From an uncultured Clostridia bacterium (GTDB lineage Bacteria; Bacillota; Clostridia; TANB77; CAG-508): DNA of 6,828 nt. Positions 1 to 6,416 of this stretch are shown one piece after another (within the stretch, counting starts at the first letter, position 1; each line of letters starts with the position of its first letter). The stretch is taken from the NCBI GenBank assembly GCA_934149115.1, contig CAKPDW010000069.1, positions 1 to 6,828 of the forward strand, read 5' to 3'. The position numbers and the translations under genes are program-made. The notes below the pieces were generated by a model, which was not told the origin of the DNA, made no database searches, and worked only from the letters and a program-made list of their open reading frames with translations.

Positions 1-914
1 GCATTTAGTATTATGCTATGAAATACTATATTATCTTTTCCATGGCACATATAAATTTTGTTATTTCTGTCTTTTTTCCAAAAATCTTCCCAATCAATTC
101 CTTTTTCTTCACATACTTTCATTGTGTCTGTAAGATATCCTAGAACAGCATCAATCCATACGTACATTCTTTTATCTTCATAGCCTTCTACTGGTATCTC
201 AACTCCCCATGTTATATCTCTTGTAACAGCTCTTTCAAGTAATCCTTGTTTTAAGTATTTTTCTGTTTCATTTCTTGCATTTACTCTCCAATTATTTTTT
301 ACTTTTTCTGTATGTTCTTCAATTTGCTCTTGGAATTTTGGTAATCCTAAATATAATATTTTGTTATTTTTTTCTATAGTTTTACTTCCACAAACTATGC
401 ATTTTCCACCTATTAATTCTTCTGAAGTTGGAACATGTAGACAATTATCACATTGATCTCCTTTTGTTTCTTCACCACACTCAGGGCAATTTAACACAAC
501 TTCTCTATCAGCTAAAAATTTATTACATTGTGGGCAATAGCATTGTGGTTCGATTTTTTCATATATATATCCGTTATCATATAATTTCTTAAACAATGTT
601 TTAACATGTTCTTTATGATAGTCTGTGTCTGTGCTTGAAAACAAGTCATATGAAAAATTAAATTTGTTGAACACTTCTCTAAATTCTTTATCATAACTAT
701 CTGCAATTTCTTTAGGTGTTCTTCCTTCTTTTCTAGCTCTTTCTGTTATTGGCGTTCCATGACAGTCAGAACCTGAAACAAACATTACATTATCACCTTT
801 TAATCTATAGTATCTTGCTAATAAATCTCCTGACATTAGTGCAGCTATATGTCCTAAATGTAATGAACTATTTGCATATGGCCATGCATTTCCTATTAAA
901 ATATTTTTTTCCAT
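1..914 (-). CDS. metG: Methionyl-tRNA synthetase, N-terminal part (cut by the window edge)
   Basis: Charges tRNA-Met with methionine in the cytoplasm. The window holds 304 codons from the start; the remainder, including the KMSKS loop and anticodon-binding domain, lies beyond position 1. The N-terminus shows the class I signature (WPYANSSLHLGHI, HLGH at residues 19-22), followed by GSDCHGTPI (48-56). The connective domain carries four CxxC pairs (C127/C130, C143/C146, C155/C158, C172/C175), as in MetRS forms with a double zinc knuckle. YVWIDAVLGYL (251-261) and HGKDNIVFHS (291-300) match the methionine/adenylate pocket region of the family. ATG at 914 is supported by GGAGGAG 7 nt upstream. 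The gene starts 20 nt after the stop of the preceding 545-residue protein, so it is probably translated from the glmM transcript; there is no room for a T-box leader. Identity is very secure; whether the full gene carries a C-terminal EMAP-like tRNA-binding domain cannot be seen. Confidence 0.97.
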   Translation of the reverse strand, partial: MEKNILIGNAWPYANSSLHLGHIAALMSGDLLARYYRLKGDNVMFVSGSDCHGTPITERARKEGRTPKEIADSYDKEFREVFNKFNFSYDLFSSTDTDYHKEHVKTLFKKLYDNGYIYEKIEPQCYCPQCNKFLADREVVLNCPECGEETKGDQCDNCLHVPTSEELIGGKCIVCGSKTIEKNNKILYLGLPKFQEQIEEHTEKVKNNWRVNARNETEKYLKQGLLERAVTRDITWGVEIPVEGYEDKRMYVWIDAVLGYLTDTMKVCEEKGIDWEDFWKKDRNNKIYMCHGKDNIVFHSIILN

Positions 915-921
915 TTTTTTA

Positions 922-928
922 CTCCTCC
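922..928 (-). promoter_or_regulatory. Ribosome binding site of metG
   Basis: GGAGGAG on the minus strand, separated by 7 nt from the ATG at 914. It lies in the 20-nt gap after the upstream stop codon and fixes the metG start. Confidence 0.85.
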
Positions 929-934
929 AGTTTT

Positions 935-2572
935 TTATCTTGGCCTTCTTGGCATTCCTATTTGAAATTCGTCATCTTCTATTTCTTTTACTGCTGTTTT
1001 CTCATTAACACCTAATTCTGTTAATATAGTTGATCTTTGTGAATATAAATCTGGTAATTGTAATTTTGTATCTCCTATTTCTTCAGTCATATCTGCCTCA
1101 CCTTTTAATTCGTCAGATTTTTCATCACCTTCTATACAATCATTTATGCATCTTTCATCATGACCTGTGTGGCTTTCAATCTCTTGAATCTTGGCTTCTA
1201 TTATTTCAAGTCTTTCTAATAATTCTTTTCTTTTCTCTATATCTTTATAATTAATTGTTGTTCTTTCTTCTTCTAAACAGTTTGGTTTTTCATTATCTTG
1301 GTGTAAATGTGTTTCACGTAATGCTGATGTGCTTCCTTCCATATAAATATTTCTTGGATGAACTGTTGATGAAGGAACTGTTACAAAGCTCTTATCTCCA
1401 TTGTCTCTATTTTCTATAACATTCATATCTGTTTGTCCCATTGTTCCTACAAATAATAGCTGATTTATACCATCATCTAAGCTCTCTCCAGCTCTCCTTA
1501 TTTGGAAATAATTATATTCGTTTTGCATAGAATTCATTTTTCCAGATTTAATTTCTCCTGGTTTTAATGAAGTTATATGATTTCCTTGTGTATCATGGAG
1601 TAGTGCTCCTACTTCTCTACCTACAGATGAAATTTCAAATCCTTTTATTTGATTCAAACTTCCATCATCTTTTTCTTCAGCTACTATAAATTTGTTTGCA
1701 ACTGCTCCAGATCTGGTTCTTATAATATATTTTGTAGTATTCATGTCTGTTTTATCGTTGATTAATCTAGAGCCTTCTTGTTTATCATCTAGTCTAATCA
1801 TACTAACAATCCAATCAGGGTCTATTCCAATATCTTTTGCTACTTTTTGTTTTTCTAATTCTTCTTGATTCATTTCTTTTTTCTTTTCATCTAATGAAAT
1901 AATTTTTAATTTATTTCCTTGTATATTTTCTTTTTCCATTTCTTTAGAAGGAATCTCTTTTACTACTAAGTCTTGGGATAATTTTATTAATCCCATTTCT
2001 TCAAATGGTTTAAGGTTCTCCATTAGTTTTTGATCTAATTTTACTAATCCTTTTTCATCTATTTCGGCTAATTTTTGAATACTATTTACTTGAATATCTC
2101 CATTAGATAGTGCAACAACTTCAATTCCTTTTTGTTTCATTAGTTCTAATTCTTTTGGGTCTATTTCCTTTCTAACCATCTCTCTGATTGCTTTACTATC
2201 TGCTATATTTTTAAAAGGAAGTTTTTCAACTTTTTCATCTATTGCTTTTTCATCCATTCCATCTTGAATTAATACTAAAATATCTTCTTTTTCCATTCCT
2301 GTTGATTTTGCAATTTTTTCTAATTCGTCTTCTTTGAATACTTTTGATGTTTTATTTAATAATTCAATTTTTCCGTTTTTATTTTCCATTGCTAATATAT
2401 CTGGAATTTTAATACTTCCATCAGCTAATTCTAATTCAGGCATTCTTCTAATTGATGTAAATTCTTCTTGTTCTTTTTCTCCTTTTGAAAGATAATCATA
2501 CATTAAATCAAAGTACTCTTTTTCTTCTTTAAGTTTTTTTAGTTCTTCTTCTTTCAATAACCCTTTTACCAT
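935..2572 (-). CDS. Uncharacterised charged soluble protein, 545 residues
   Basis: I do not recognise this protein. It has no signal peptide and no membrane segment, so it is probably cytoplasmic. It is rich in Lys, Glu and Asp and has a single Trp (W254). Four parts can be seen: a highly charged helical N-terminus (about 1-38), a Glu/Lys-rich middle (80-245) with short repeats of the form xxGLxKLxQxL, a less charged, probably beta-rich segment (about 280-400, for example KYIIRTRSGAVANKFIVAEE), and a predicted coiled coil (440-468) followed by an acidic stretch and a basic end (GMPRRPR). Two Cys (C475, C479) form a CxxxC pair near His466/470, too little to call a metal site. The ATG at 2572 has AAGGA 10 nt upstream. 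The gene lies 27 nt after glmM and 20 nt before metG, with no visible promoter of its own, so co-expression is inferred. The long intact frame and A/T-rich codon use like its neighbours' argue that it is real. Confidence 0.9.
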   Translation of the reverse strand: MVKGLLKEEELKKLKEEKEYFDLMYDYLSKGEKEQEEFTSIRRMPELELADGSIKIPDILAMENKNGKIELLNKTSKVFKEDELEKIAKSTGMEKEDILVLIQDGMDEKAIDEKVEKLPFKNIADSKAIREMVRKEIDPKELELMKQKGIEVVALSNGDIQVNSIQKLAEIDEKGLVKLDQKLMENLKPFEEMGLIKLSQDLVVKEIPSKEMEKENIQGNKLKIISLDEKKKEMNQEELEKQKVAKDIGIDPDWIVSMIRLDDKQEGSRLINDKTDMNTTKYIIRTRSGAVANKFIVAEEKDDGSLNQIKGFEISSVGREVGALLHDTQGNHITSLKPGEIKSGKMNSMQNEYNYFQIRRAGESLDDGINQLLFVGTMGQTDMNVIENRDNGDKSFVTVPSSTVHPRNIYMEGSTSALRETHLHQDNEKPNCLEEERTTINYKDIEKRKELLERLEIIEAKIQEIESHTGHDERCINDCIEGDEKSDELKGEADMTEEIGDTKLQLPDLYSQRSTILTELGVNEKTAVKEIEDDEFQIGMPRRPR

Positions 2573-2582
2573 TTTTATATAT

Positions 2583-2587
2583 TCCTT
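2583..2587 (-). promoter_or_regulatory. Ribosome binding site of the 545-residue protein
   Basis: AAGGA on the minus strand, 10 nt before the ATG at 2572, inside the 27-nt gap after the glmM stop. It is weaker and slightly farther from the start than the sites of glmM and metG. Confidence 0.6.
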
Positions 2588-2599
2588 TCACATATAGAA

Positions 2600-3967
2600 T
2601 TATTTTAATTTCTTTTCGATTAACTCAGCTATTTCTTTTGCTTTCTCTGTTATAATTTCCTGATTTTCTCCTTCAATCATAACTCTAACTAAAGGCTCTG
2701 TTCCAGATGGTCTTATTAGTACTCTACCATTTCCAGCAAATTCTTTTGATACTTTCTCTATAGCTTCTTTTATTTCTGAATCTTTGTCATAATCCATTTT
2801 TTTCTCTGAGTTTACTTTAGCATTTATTAATACTTGTGGGTATATATTAACAACTTTACGAGCTTCAGATGGTTTTTGATTTGTTTCAAGTAATATTTGT
2901 ATTAACATTAAAGAAGTTAAAATTCCATCACCTGTTGGATTATAATCTAGATAAATAATATGTCCAGATTGTTCTCCTCCTAGGTTGTAACCATTTTTAA
3001 GCATTTCTTCTAATACATATCTATCTCCAACTTTTGTTTGTTTGAAATTAATTCCGTTTTTTTCTGAAAATTTATTTAATCCTAAATTGCTCATAACTGT
3101 TGCAACTAAAGTATCTTTTGCTAATTTTCCTTCTTTTTTCAAGTAATTTGATGCTATTGCTAACATTATATCTCCGTCTATTTCATTTCCTTTTTCATCA
3201 ACTGCTAAGCATCTATCTCCATCACCATCATAAGCAATTCCTAAGCTATATTTTCCTTCAACTACTTTTTCTTTTAACATTTCTAAATGAGTTGAACCAC
3301 AATTATGATTTATATTTATTCCATTTGGTTCATTATTTATAATATCGTGATTAATTCCTAGTCTTTTAAAAATCTTGTCTGCAACTTTGTATGTTGCTCC
3401 ATTTGCTGTATCTATTAATACTCTAAAATCATCTCTTTTATTTTTTGTAATACTTCCATGAAATATACCAACAATAAAGTCTATATAATCTTCTATCATG
3501 TTTTCTGCATTTTCTGATATACCAATATTTTCTGATACTGCTGTTAATTCAGTTAATTTTTCATCTGAATCCATAATTTCTTCTATTTCTTCTTCAAGTT
3601 CGTCTGATATTTTCATTCCTTTGTTACTAAAATATTTTACACCATTGAATTCAAAAGTATTATGTGATGCTGATATAACAACACTTGCATCAGCATTATA
3701 TTTTTTTGTTAAGTATGCTACTGCTGGTGTTGGGATTACTCCTAATGTTTTAACATTTGCTCCATAACTTAAAAATCCTGCTATCATTGCACTTTCTATT
3801 AAAGTTCCTGATATTCTTGTATCTCTCCCTATAAAAATTGTTGGCATATGATCTGTATGCTTTGACAATACAGAAGCACCTGCTTTTGCTACTCTAAAAA
3901 CCAAATTAGGTGAAAGCTCTGTATTTGCTATTCTTCTAATTCCATCTGTTCCAAAATATTTTCTCAT
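2600..3967 (-). CDS. glmM: Phosphoglucosamine mutase
   Basis: Interconverts glucosamine-6-phosphate and glucosamine-1-phosphate in the cytoplasm, feeding UDP-GlcNAc and hence peptidoglycan. At 455 residues it is close to the usual length of about 445-450. All four alpha-phosphohexomutase signatures are present: N-terminal YFGTDGIRR (4-12), the phosphoserine loop ISASHN (98-103, catalytic Ser101), the metal loop DGDGDR (247-252) and the sugar-binding GGEQSG (330-335). The C-terminal phosphate-binding RPSGTEP is at 419-425. Small departures are GIRR where most GlmM have GVRG/GIRG, and SASHNT where SASHNP is usual. The SASHN and GGEQSGH signatures and the GTDGIR...ANTEL start favour GlmM over the related phosphomannomutase/phosphoglucomutase enzymes. 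ATG at 3967 has AAGGAGG 9 nt upstream. It is the first gene of its transcription unit, downstream of a clear sigma-A promoter and isolated from the sec-like genes by a terminator. Confidence 0.97.
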   Translation of the reverse strand: MRKYFGTDGIRRIANTELSPNLVFRVAKAGASVLSKHTDHMPTIFIGRDTRISGTLIESAMIAGFLSYGANVKTLGVIPTPAVAYLTKKYNADASVVISASHNTFEFNGVKYFSNKGMKISDELEEEIEEIMDSDEKLTELTAVSENIGISENAENMIEDYIDFIVGIFHGSITKNKRDDFRVLIDTANGATYKVADKIFKRLGINHDIINNEPNGININHNCGSTHLEMLKEKVVEGKYSLGIAYDGDGDRCLAVDEKGNEIDGDIMLAIASNYLKKEGKLAKDTLVATVMSNLGLNKFSEKNGINFKQTKVGDRYVLEEMLKNGYNLGGEQSGHIIYLDYNPTGDGILTSLMLIQILLETNQKPSEARKVVNIYPQVLINAKVNSEKKMDYDKDSEIKEAIEKVSKEFAGNGRVLIRPSGTEPLVRVMIEGENQEIITEKAKEIAELIEKKLK

Positions 3968-3976
3968 AAAATTATT

Positions 3977-3983
3977 CCTCCTT
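3977..3983 (-). promoter_or_regulatory. Ribosome binding site of glmM
   Basis: AAGGAGG on the minus strand, 9 nt before the ATG at 3967. This is a full-strength Shine-Dalgarno sequence and fixes the start. Confidence 0.9.
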
Positions 3984-3995
3984 ATAGATGATAAT

Positions 3996-4024
3996 ATTAT
4001 ACATTTTTATGCTTATTTTTTCAA
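3996..4024 (-). promoter_or_regulatory. Sigma-A promoter of the glmM unit
   Basis: On the minus strand, TTGAAA (4019-4024) and TATAAT (3996-4001) are separated by exactly 17 nt. This is a consensus -10 and a one-mismatch -35. Transcription would start near 3988-3990, giving a leader of only about 22 nt that is almost filled by the ribosome site, so there is no space for a riboswitch. The promoter lies just downstream of the sec-unit terminator, as expected for an independent unit. Confidence 0.85.
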
Positions 4025-4084
4025 GTAATTTATAAAGTTCTCGCTAATTCTATTAATAGGCTTATTGCTACTTTTTTGCATATG

Positions 4085-4126
4085 AAAAAATCTTGCATTA
4101 CATTAAATTGTAATACAAGATTTTTT
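4085..4126 (-). terminator. Intrinsic terminator after the secF-like gene
   Basis: An inverted repeat with arms 4085-4102 and 4109-4126 and a 6-nt loop forms an 18-bp stem ending in a T6 run on the minus strand. It starts 3 nt after the secF-like stop. The only non-Watson-Crick position (4096/4115) is C against A if read from the plus strand but a G-U wobble in minus-strand RNA, which fits a role for the leftward transcript. It should separate the sec-like unit from glmM. Confidence 0.92.
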
Positions 4127-4129
4127 CTT

Positions 4130-4924
4130 TTATTCTTCTTCTGTTATTAATTCTTTTAATTTTTTCTCATTGTTTAAAGTTTCTGATAACAATTGTAATA
4201 GCCATACTATTAATAGGATAGCTGGAACGTATACTCCAACTGGAATTCTTGTTATCGCAATAACTGCTAAGATAAATCCTTGGTTCAAAATTAGTTCAAC
4301 CATTAATCTTAAAGGTTCTATTATCCAAGCGTTTTTATATAATTTATAATATCTTATACCGAAATATACCATAACAATTACTAAACTTATTATTAAAGGT
4401 TTTATATAATTTTTTATTGTATCATATATACTAGTTTTTCCTACAGTATATACTTTAACTTTTGTTGAAGAATCTTTTAATTCATTAGCTGTATATTCAA
4501 GTCCGTATTTGTCTTTGATTTGAGAAATAATAGCTGATATTTCATCATCTGATTTATCACTAATTGATTCTATTTGTAATTCTTTTAATATATCTTCTTT
4601 TTTTACGTCTTTTATATTATATTGCTTTGAATATTTTTCATTTAATTTTGAAAATAATGTATTTAGTTCATCATCTGTTACGTCTTTTGCATCTATTGCA
4701 ACACTAGTTCCATATAAAGTTGCTTTTCTAGTAACATGTGCTTCTTTTATAGATTCGTCAGCAATTTTTTCTATATCTCTAAGTTCATATTCAGTTCCAA
4801 TAATGATTTCTACTCTTTTGTGTTCTGAATATAATGTTGTATAATTAAATCCTTTTGCTTTTACAATTATCACTCCAAGTATGATTGCAATTATCATAAT
4901 TATATATAATGATTTCTTTTTCAT
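4130..4924 (-). CDS. Divergent SecF-like membrane protein
   Basis: Probable partner of the adjacent SecD-like protein in SecDF-assisted protein export across the cytoplasmic membrane. The 264 residues comprise an N-terminal membrane helix (about 6-21), an extracytoplasmic domain (22-172) and three further helices (about 173-193, 205-226, 231-249) with a charged cytoplasmic end. A usual SecF has six helices, so the last two are missing. The family's GiDFxGG motif after helix 1, the HD pair in helix 3 and the GYSxNDTVVxxDRIRE region are not recognisable. The outer domain carries a tandem repeat (84-102 and 126-144). The start was placed at 4924, one base after the secD-like stop, because GGAG lies 9 nt upstream; a longer frame opens at 4960 but has no ribosome site and overlaps the upstream gene. 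The SecF assignment rests on topology, size and position after the SecD-like gene rather than strong motifs. Confidence 0.75.
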   Translation of the reverse strand: MKKKSLYIIMIIAIILGVIIVKAKGFNYTTLYSEHKRVEIIIGTEYELRDIEKIADESIKEAHVTRKATLYGTSVAIDAKDVTDDELNTLFSKLNEKYSKQYNIKDVKKEDILKELQIESISDKSDDEISAIISQIKDKYGLEYTANELKDSSTKVKVYTVGKTSIYDTIKNYIKPLIISLVIVMVYFGIRYYKLYKNAWIIEPLRLMVELILNQGFILAVIAITRIPVGVYVPAILLIVWLLQLLSETLNNEKKLKELITEEE

Positions 4925-4925
4925 A

Positions 4926-6401
4926 TTATTCAACTCCATTCTTTTTAGCTTTTTTTCCATCTAGTAAAAATATTGATGTTATTAAAGTATATACAAATGT
5001 GAATATTCCCCATATACCTACAGATCCAATTGATTGTATATTTGCTTCTTTTCCTAATGCGAATACAATAGTTGTAATAATAAATGGAATTATTGTTAAT
5101 ATGAATTTTCCGAAACTTTCTAATTTGTCCATTACTTTTTCTTTTGTTTTTAAATCATTTAATAATAAATAATTTGCAAGTGCCATAAATGGTATTGTAA
5201 GCATTCCAGCAAATGTTAAACTTACTGATGCAGATCTAATAATTAATAAAAGAATTGCTATATATCCAATTTCAATTAATGACATGAAAATTCCTGTTTT
5301 CTTATTTTTTACAATTGTTAATATTACAACAATTACTAATAAGATTATTCCTGCAATAGTTAAATATTTTATAAAGTTTTCACTTAAGTTAGATTCAATG
5401 AATGATCCTGATGTTAATTTATATTTAACTGGTAATGTTTCATTGTTTATTGCTGTTTCTATAGCTATACAATCTCTATAGTCTTTATTTACTGTTTCTG
5501 TATCACTTGGTGATACATTTCTGTATAATAATACTGCTAAATCTGTGTATTCTCCATCAGCAGTAAAATATGTTTTATACTTGTCTTCTCCATCAATTTG
5601 TACTGTAATTGTTTTTTGTGATGATTCACCATTTTCATCTGTAGTTTCAATATATGTTTTTGAAAGTTCGTTAAACTTTTTTTGTCCTTCTGATGTAAAT
5701 GTTAATCTTACTCCTAGATTATATGTTACTTCATCTGAAGCTGTTGTAGAGTCTGTGTTTGTGTCTGCTTGCTTATAGTATACACTAGCTTTTTTAATCA
5801 TTTTTTTGTCCATTAAGACTTCTTTTGAATCAGAGTCTATAATTTGAACATCTCCAGCTTGTGTTCCTAAATTTGCAACATAGTCTGTTTGTTCTTCATA
5901 TGGTACTGATATTGCTAATGTTCCATCTTTTTCATTTACACTAACATTTGCATCAGATATTCCATATGCTGTTAATCTTTTTTCTGCAATTTTTTTTACT
6001 TTTTTGTAGTTTTCAGCTGTTAATGCTGATGGATCATTCACAGGTGTTTCTACTGCATTTTCTGTTGTGTTTGCAGTATTGGTTGTGTTAGTATCAGTTG
6101 TTGTAGCAGTAGTATCTTCAACTGTATTAGTTTCAGTTGTATTACTTACTGTATTTTCTGTTGTGTTTTCACTTGATGTTGTGTTATCAGTTGTGTTTTC
6201 TGATTTCATAGAATCATCTACTGTAAATGTAAATGTTCTTATTTCACTAAGCTCTTTTCCAAATTGATATTCTGGTAAAATATTTTTCCATTTGTTTAAG
6301 TTTCTTTTGTGAATTCCTAAAAAAGAAATTAAACTTACTAGCACTATTAGTAATACTACTATAATTTTTACAAGTGCATTTTTTAATGTTTTCTTTTTCA
6401 C
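4926..6401 (-). CDS. Divergent SecD-like export protein with Thr/Asn-rich insert
   Basis: Likely SecD subunit of the SecDF export accessory complex in the cytoplasmic membrane. The 491 residues hold a first membrane helix (about 13-30), a long outer region (31-342) and five helices (about 343-364, 371-390, 393-415, 431-449, 458-480), the same 1+5 topology as SecD. Family similarity is visible in AEKRLTAYGISDANVSV (139-155, the P1-type segment), GVRLTFTSEGQKKF (230-243), AIETAINNETLPVKY (313-327) and LTFAGMLTIPFMALANYLLL (395-414, the region of LTLPGIAG...GMAVDANVL). The signature Asp of VDANV is Ala409 here, and LGLDLxGG is reduced to FGKELSEIR (47-55). A Thr/Asn/Ser/Glu-rich stretch (67-118) follows the first strand. 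The gene begins with GTG at 6401, supported by AGGGGG 9 nt upstream, 13 nt after the HD-domain gene, and ends 1 nt before the secF-like ATG. SecD family membership is fairly sure; preserved proton-driven activity is not. Confidence 0.82.
   Translation of the reverse strand: MKKKTLKNALVKIIVVLLIVLVSLISFLGIHKRNLNKWKNILPEYQFGKELSEIRTFTFTVDDSMKSENTTDNTTSSENTTENTVSNTTETNTVEDTTATTTDTNTTNTANTTENAVETPVNDPSALTAENYKKVKKIAEKRLTAYGISDANVSVNEKDGTLAISVPYEEQTDYVANLGTQAGDVQIIDSDSKEVLMDKKMIKKASVYYKQADTNTDSTTASDEVTYNLGVRLTFTSEGQKKFNELSKTYIETTDENGESSQKTITVQIDGEDKYKTYFTADGEYTDLAVLLYRNVSPSDTETVNKDYRDCIAIETAINNETLPVKYKLTSGSFIESNLSENFIKYLTIAGIILLVIVVILTIVKNKKTGIFMSLIEIGYIAILLLIIRSASVSLTFAGMLTIPFMALANYLLLNDLKTKEKVMDKLESFGKFILTIIPFIITTIVFALGKEANIQSIGSVGIWGIFTFVYTLITSIFLLDGKKAKKNGVE
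4934..4937 (-). promoter_or_regulatory. Ribosome binding site deciding the secF-like start
   Basis: GGAG on the minus strand lies inside the end of the secD-like gene, 9 nt before the ATG at 4924. The alternative in-frame ATGs at 4939 and 4960 have no comparable site, so the shorter protein is preferred. The arrangement suggests translational coupling. Confidence 0.65.
6048..6203 (-). repeat. Low-complexity Thr/Asn-rich coding repeat in the secD-like gene
   Basis: Residues 67-118 of the SecD-like protein are built from loose copies of units such as SENTT, TENT and DTNT. At DNA level there are imperfect direct repeats: 6051-6072 and 6147-6168 are 22-mers with one mismatch, and the TTGTGTTTTC string recurs at 6161-6170 and 6191-6200. 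The stretch lies outside the membrane and is probably a disordered linker. Confidence 0.8.
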
Positions 6402-6410
6402 CTTTTGTTA

Positions 6411-6416
6411 CCCCCT
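6411..6416 (-). promoter_or_regulatory. Ribosome binding site of the secD-like gene (GTG start)
   Basis: AGGGGG on the minus strand overlaps the TAG stop of the preceding gene (6415-6417) and lies 9 nt before the GTG at 6401. It supports the GTG start, since no ATG lies near the beginning of the hydrophobic N-terminus. Confidence 0.7.

Noticed and set aside
512..706. Minus-strand open frame of 64 codons
   Set aside because: It lies inside metG in another frame; the metG frame shows unmistakable synthetase motifs across it.
915..934. T-box or other leader before metG
   Set aside because: Only 20 nt separate the upstream stop from the metG start, too short for any leader element.
2575..2596. 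Possible small hairpin (TATAT/ATATA) around the ribosome site of the 545-residue protein
   Set aside because: The stem is about five A-U pairs and would be unstable; expected by chance in such AT-rich DNA.
3968..3995. Riboswitch or attenuator before glmM
   Set aside because: The inferred leader is about 22 nt and is mostly ribosome site.
4925..4960. Longer secF-like start at 4960 or 4939, adding up to 12 residues
   Set aside because: Neither ATG has a ribosome site, the added residues overlap the end of the secD-like gene, and the ATG at 4924 has GGAG at a good distance directly before the hydrophobic N-terminus.
6048..6203. Repeated strings that could suggest a CRISPR-like or minisatellite array
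   Set aside because: Repeats are short, uneven and in frame with coding sequence; no regular spacers.
5545..6267. Plus-strand open frames opposite the secD-like gene, including a Val/Ser-rich one at 6067-6267
   Set aside because: They are antisense shadows; the Val-rich one is the complement of the Thr/Asn-rich repeat and has no ribosome site.
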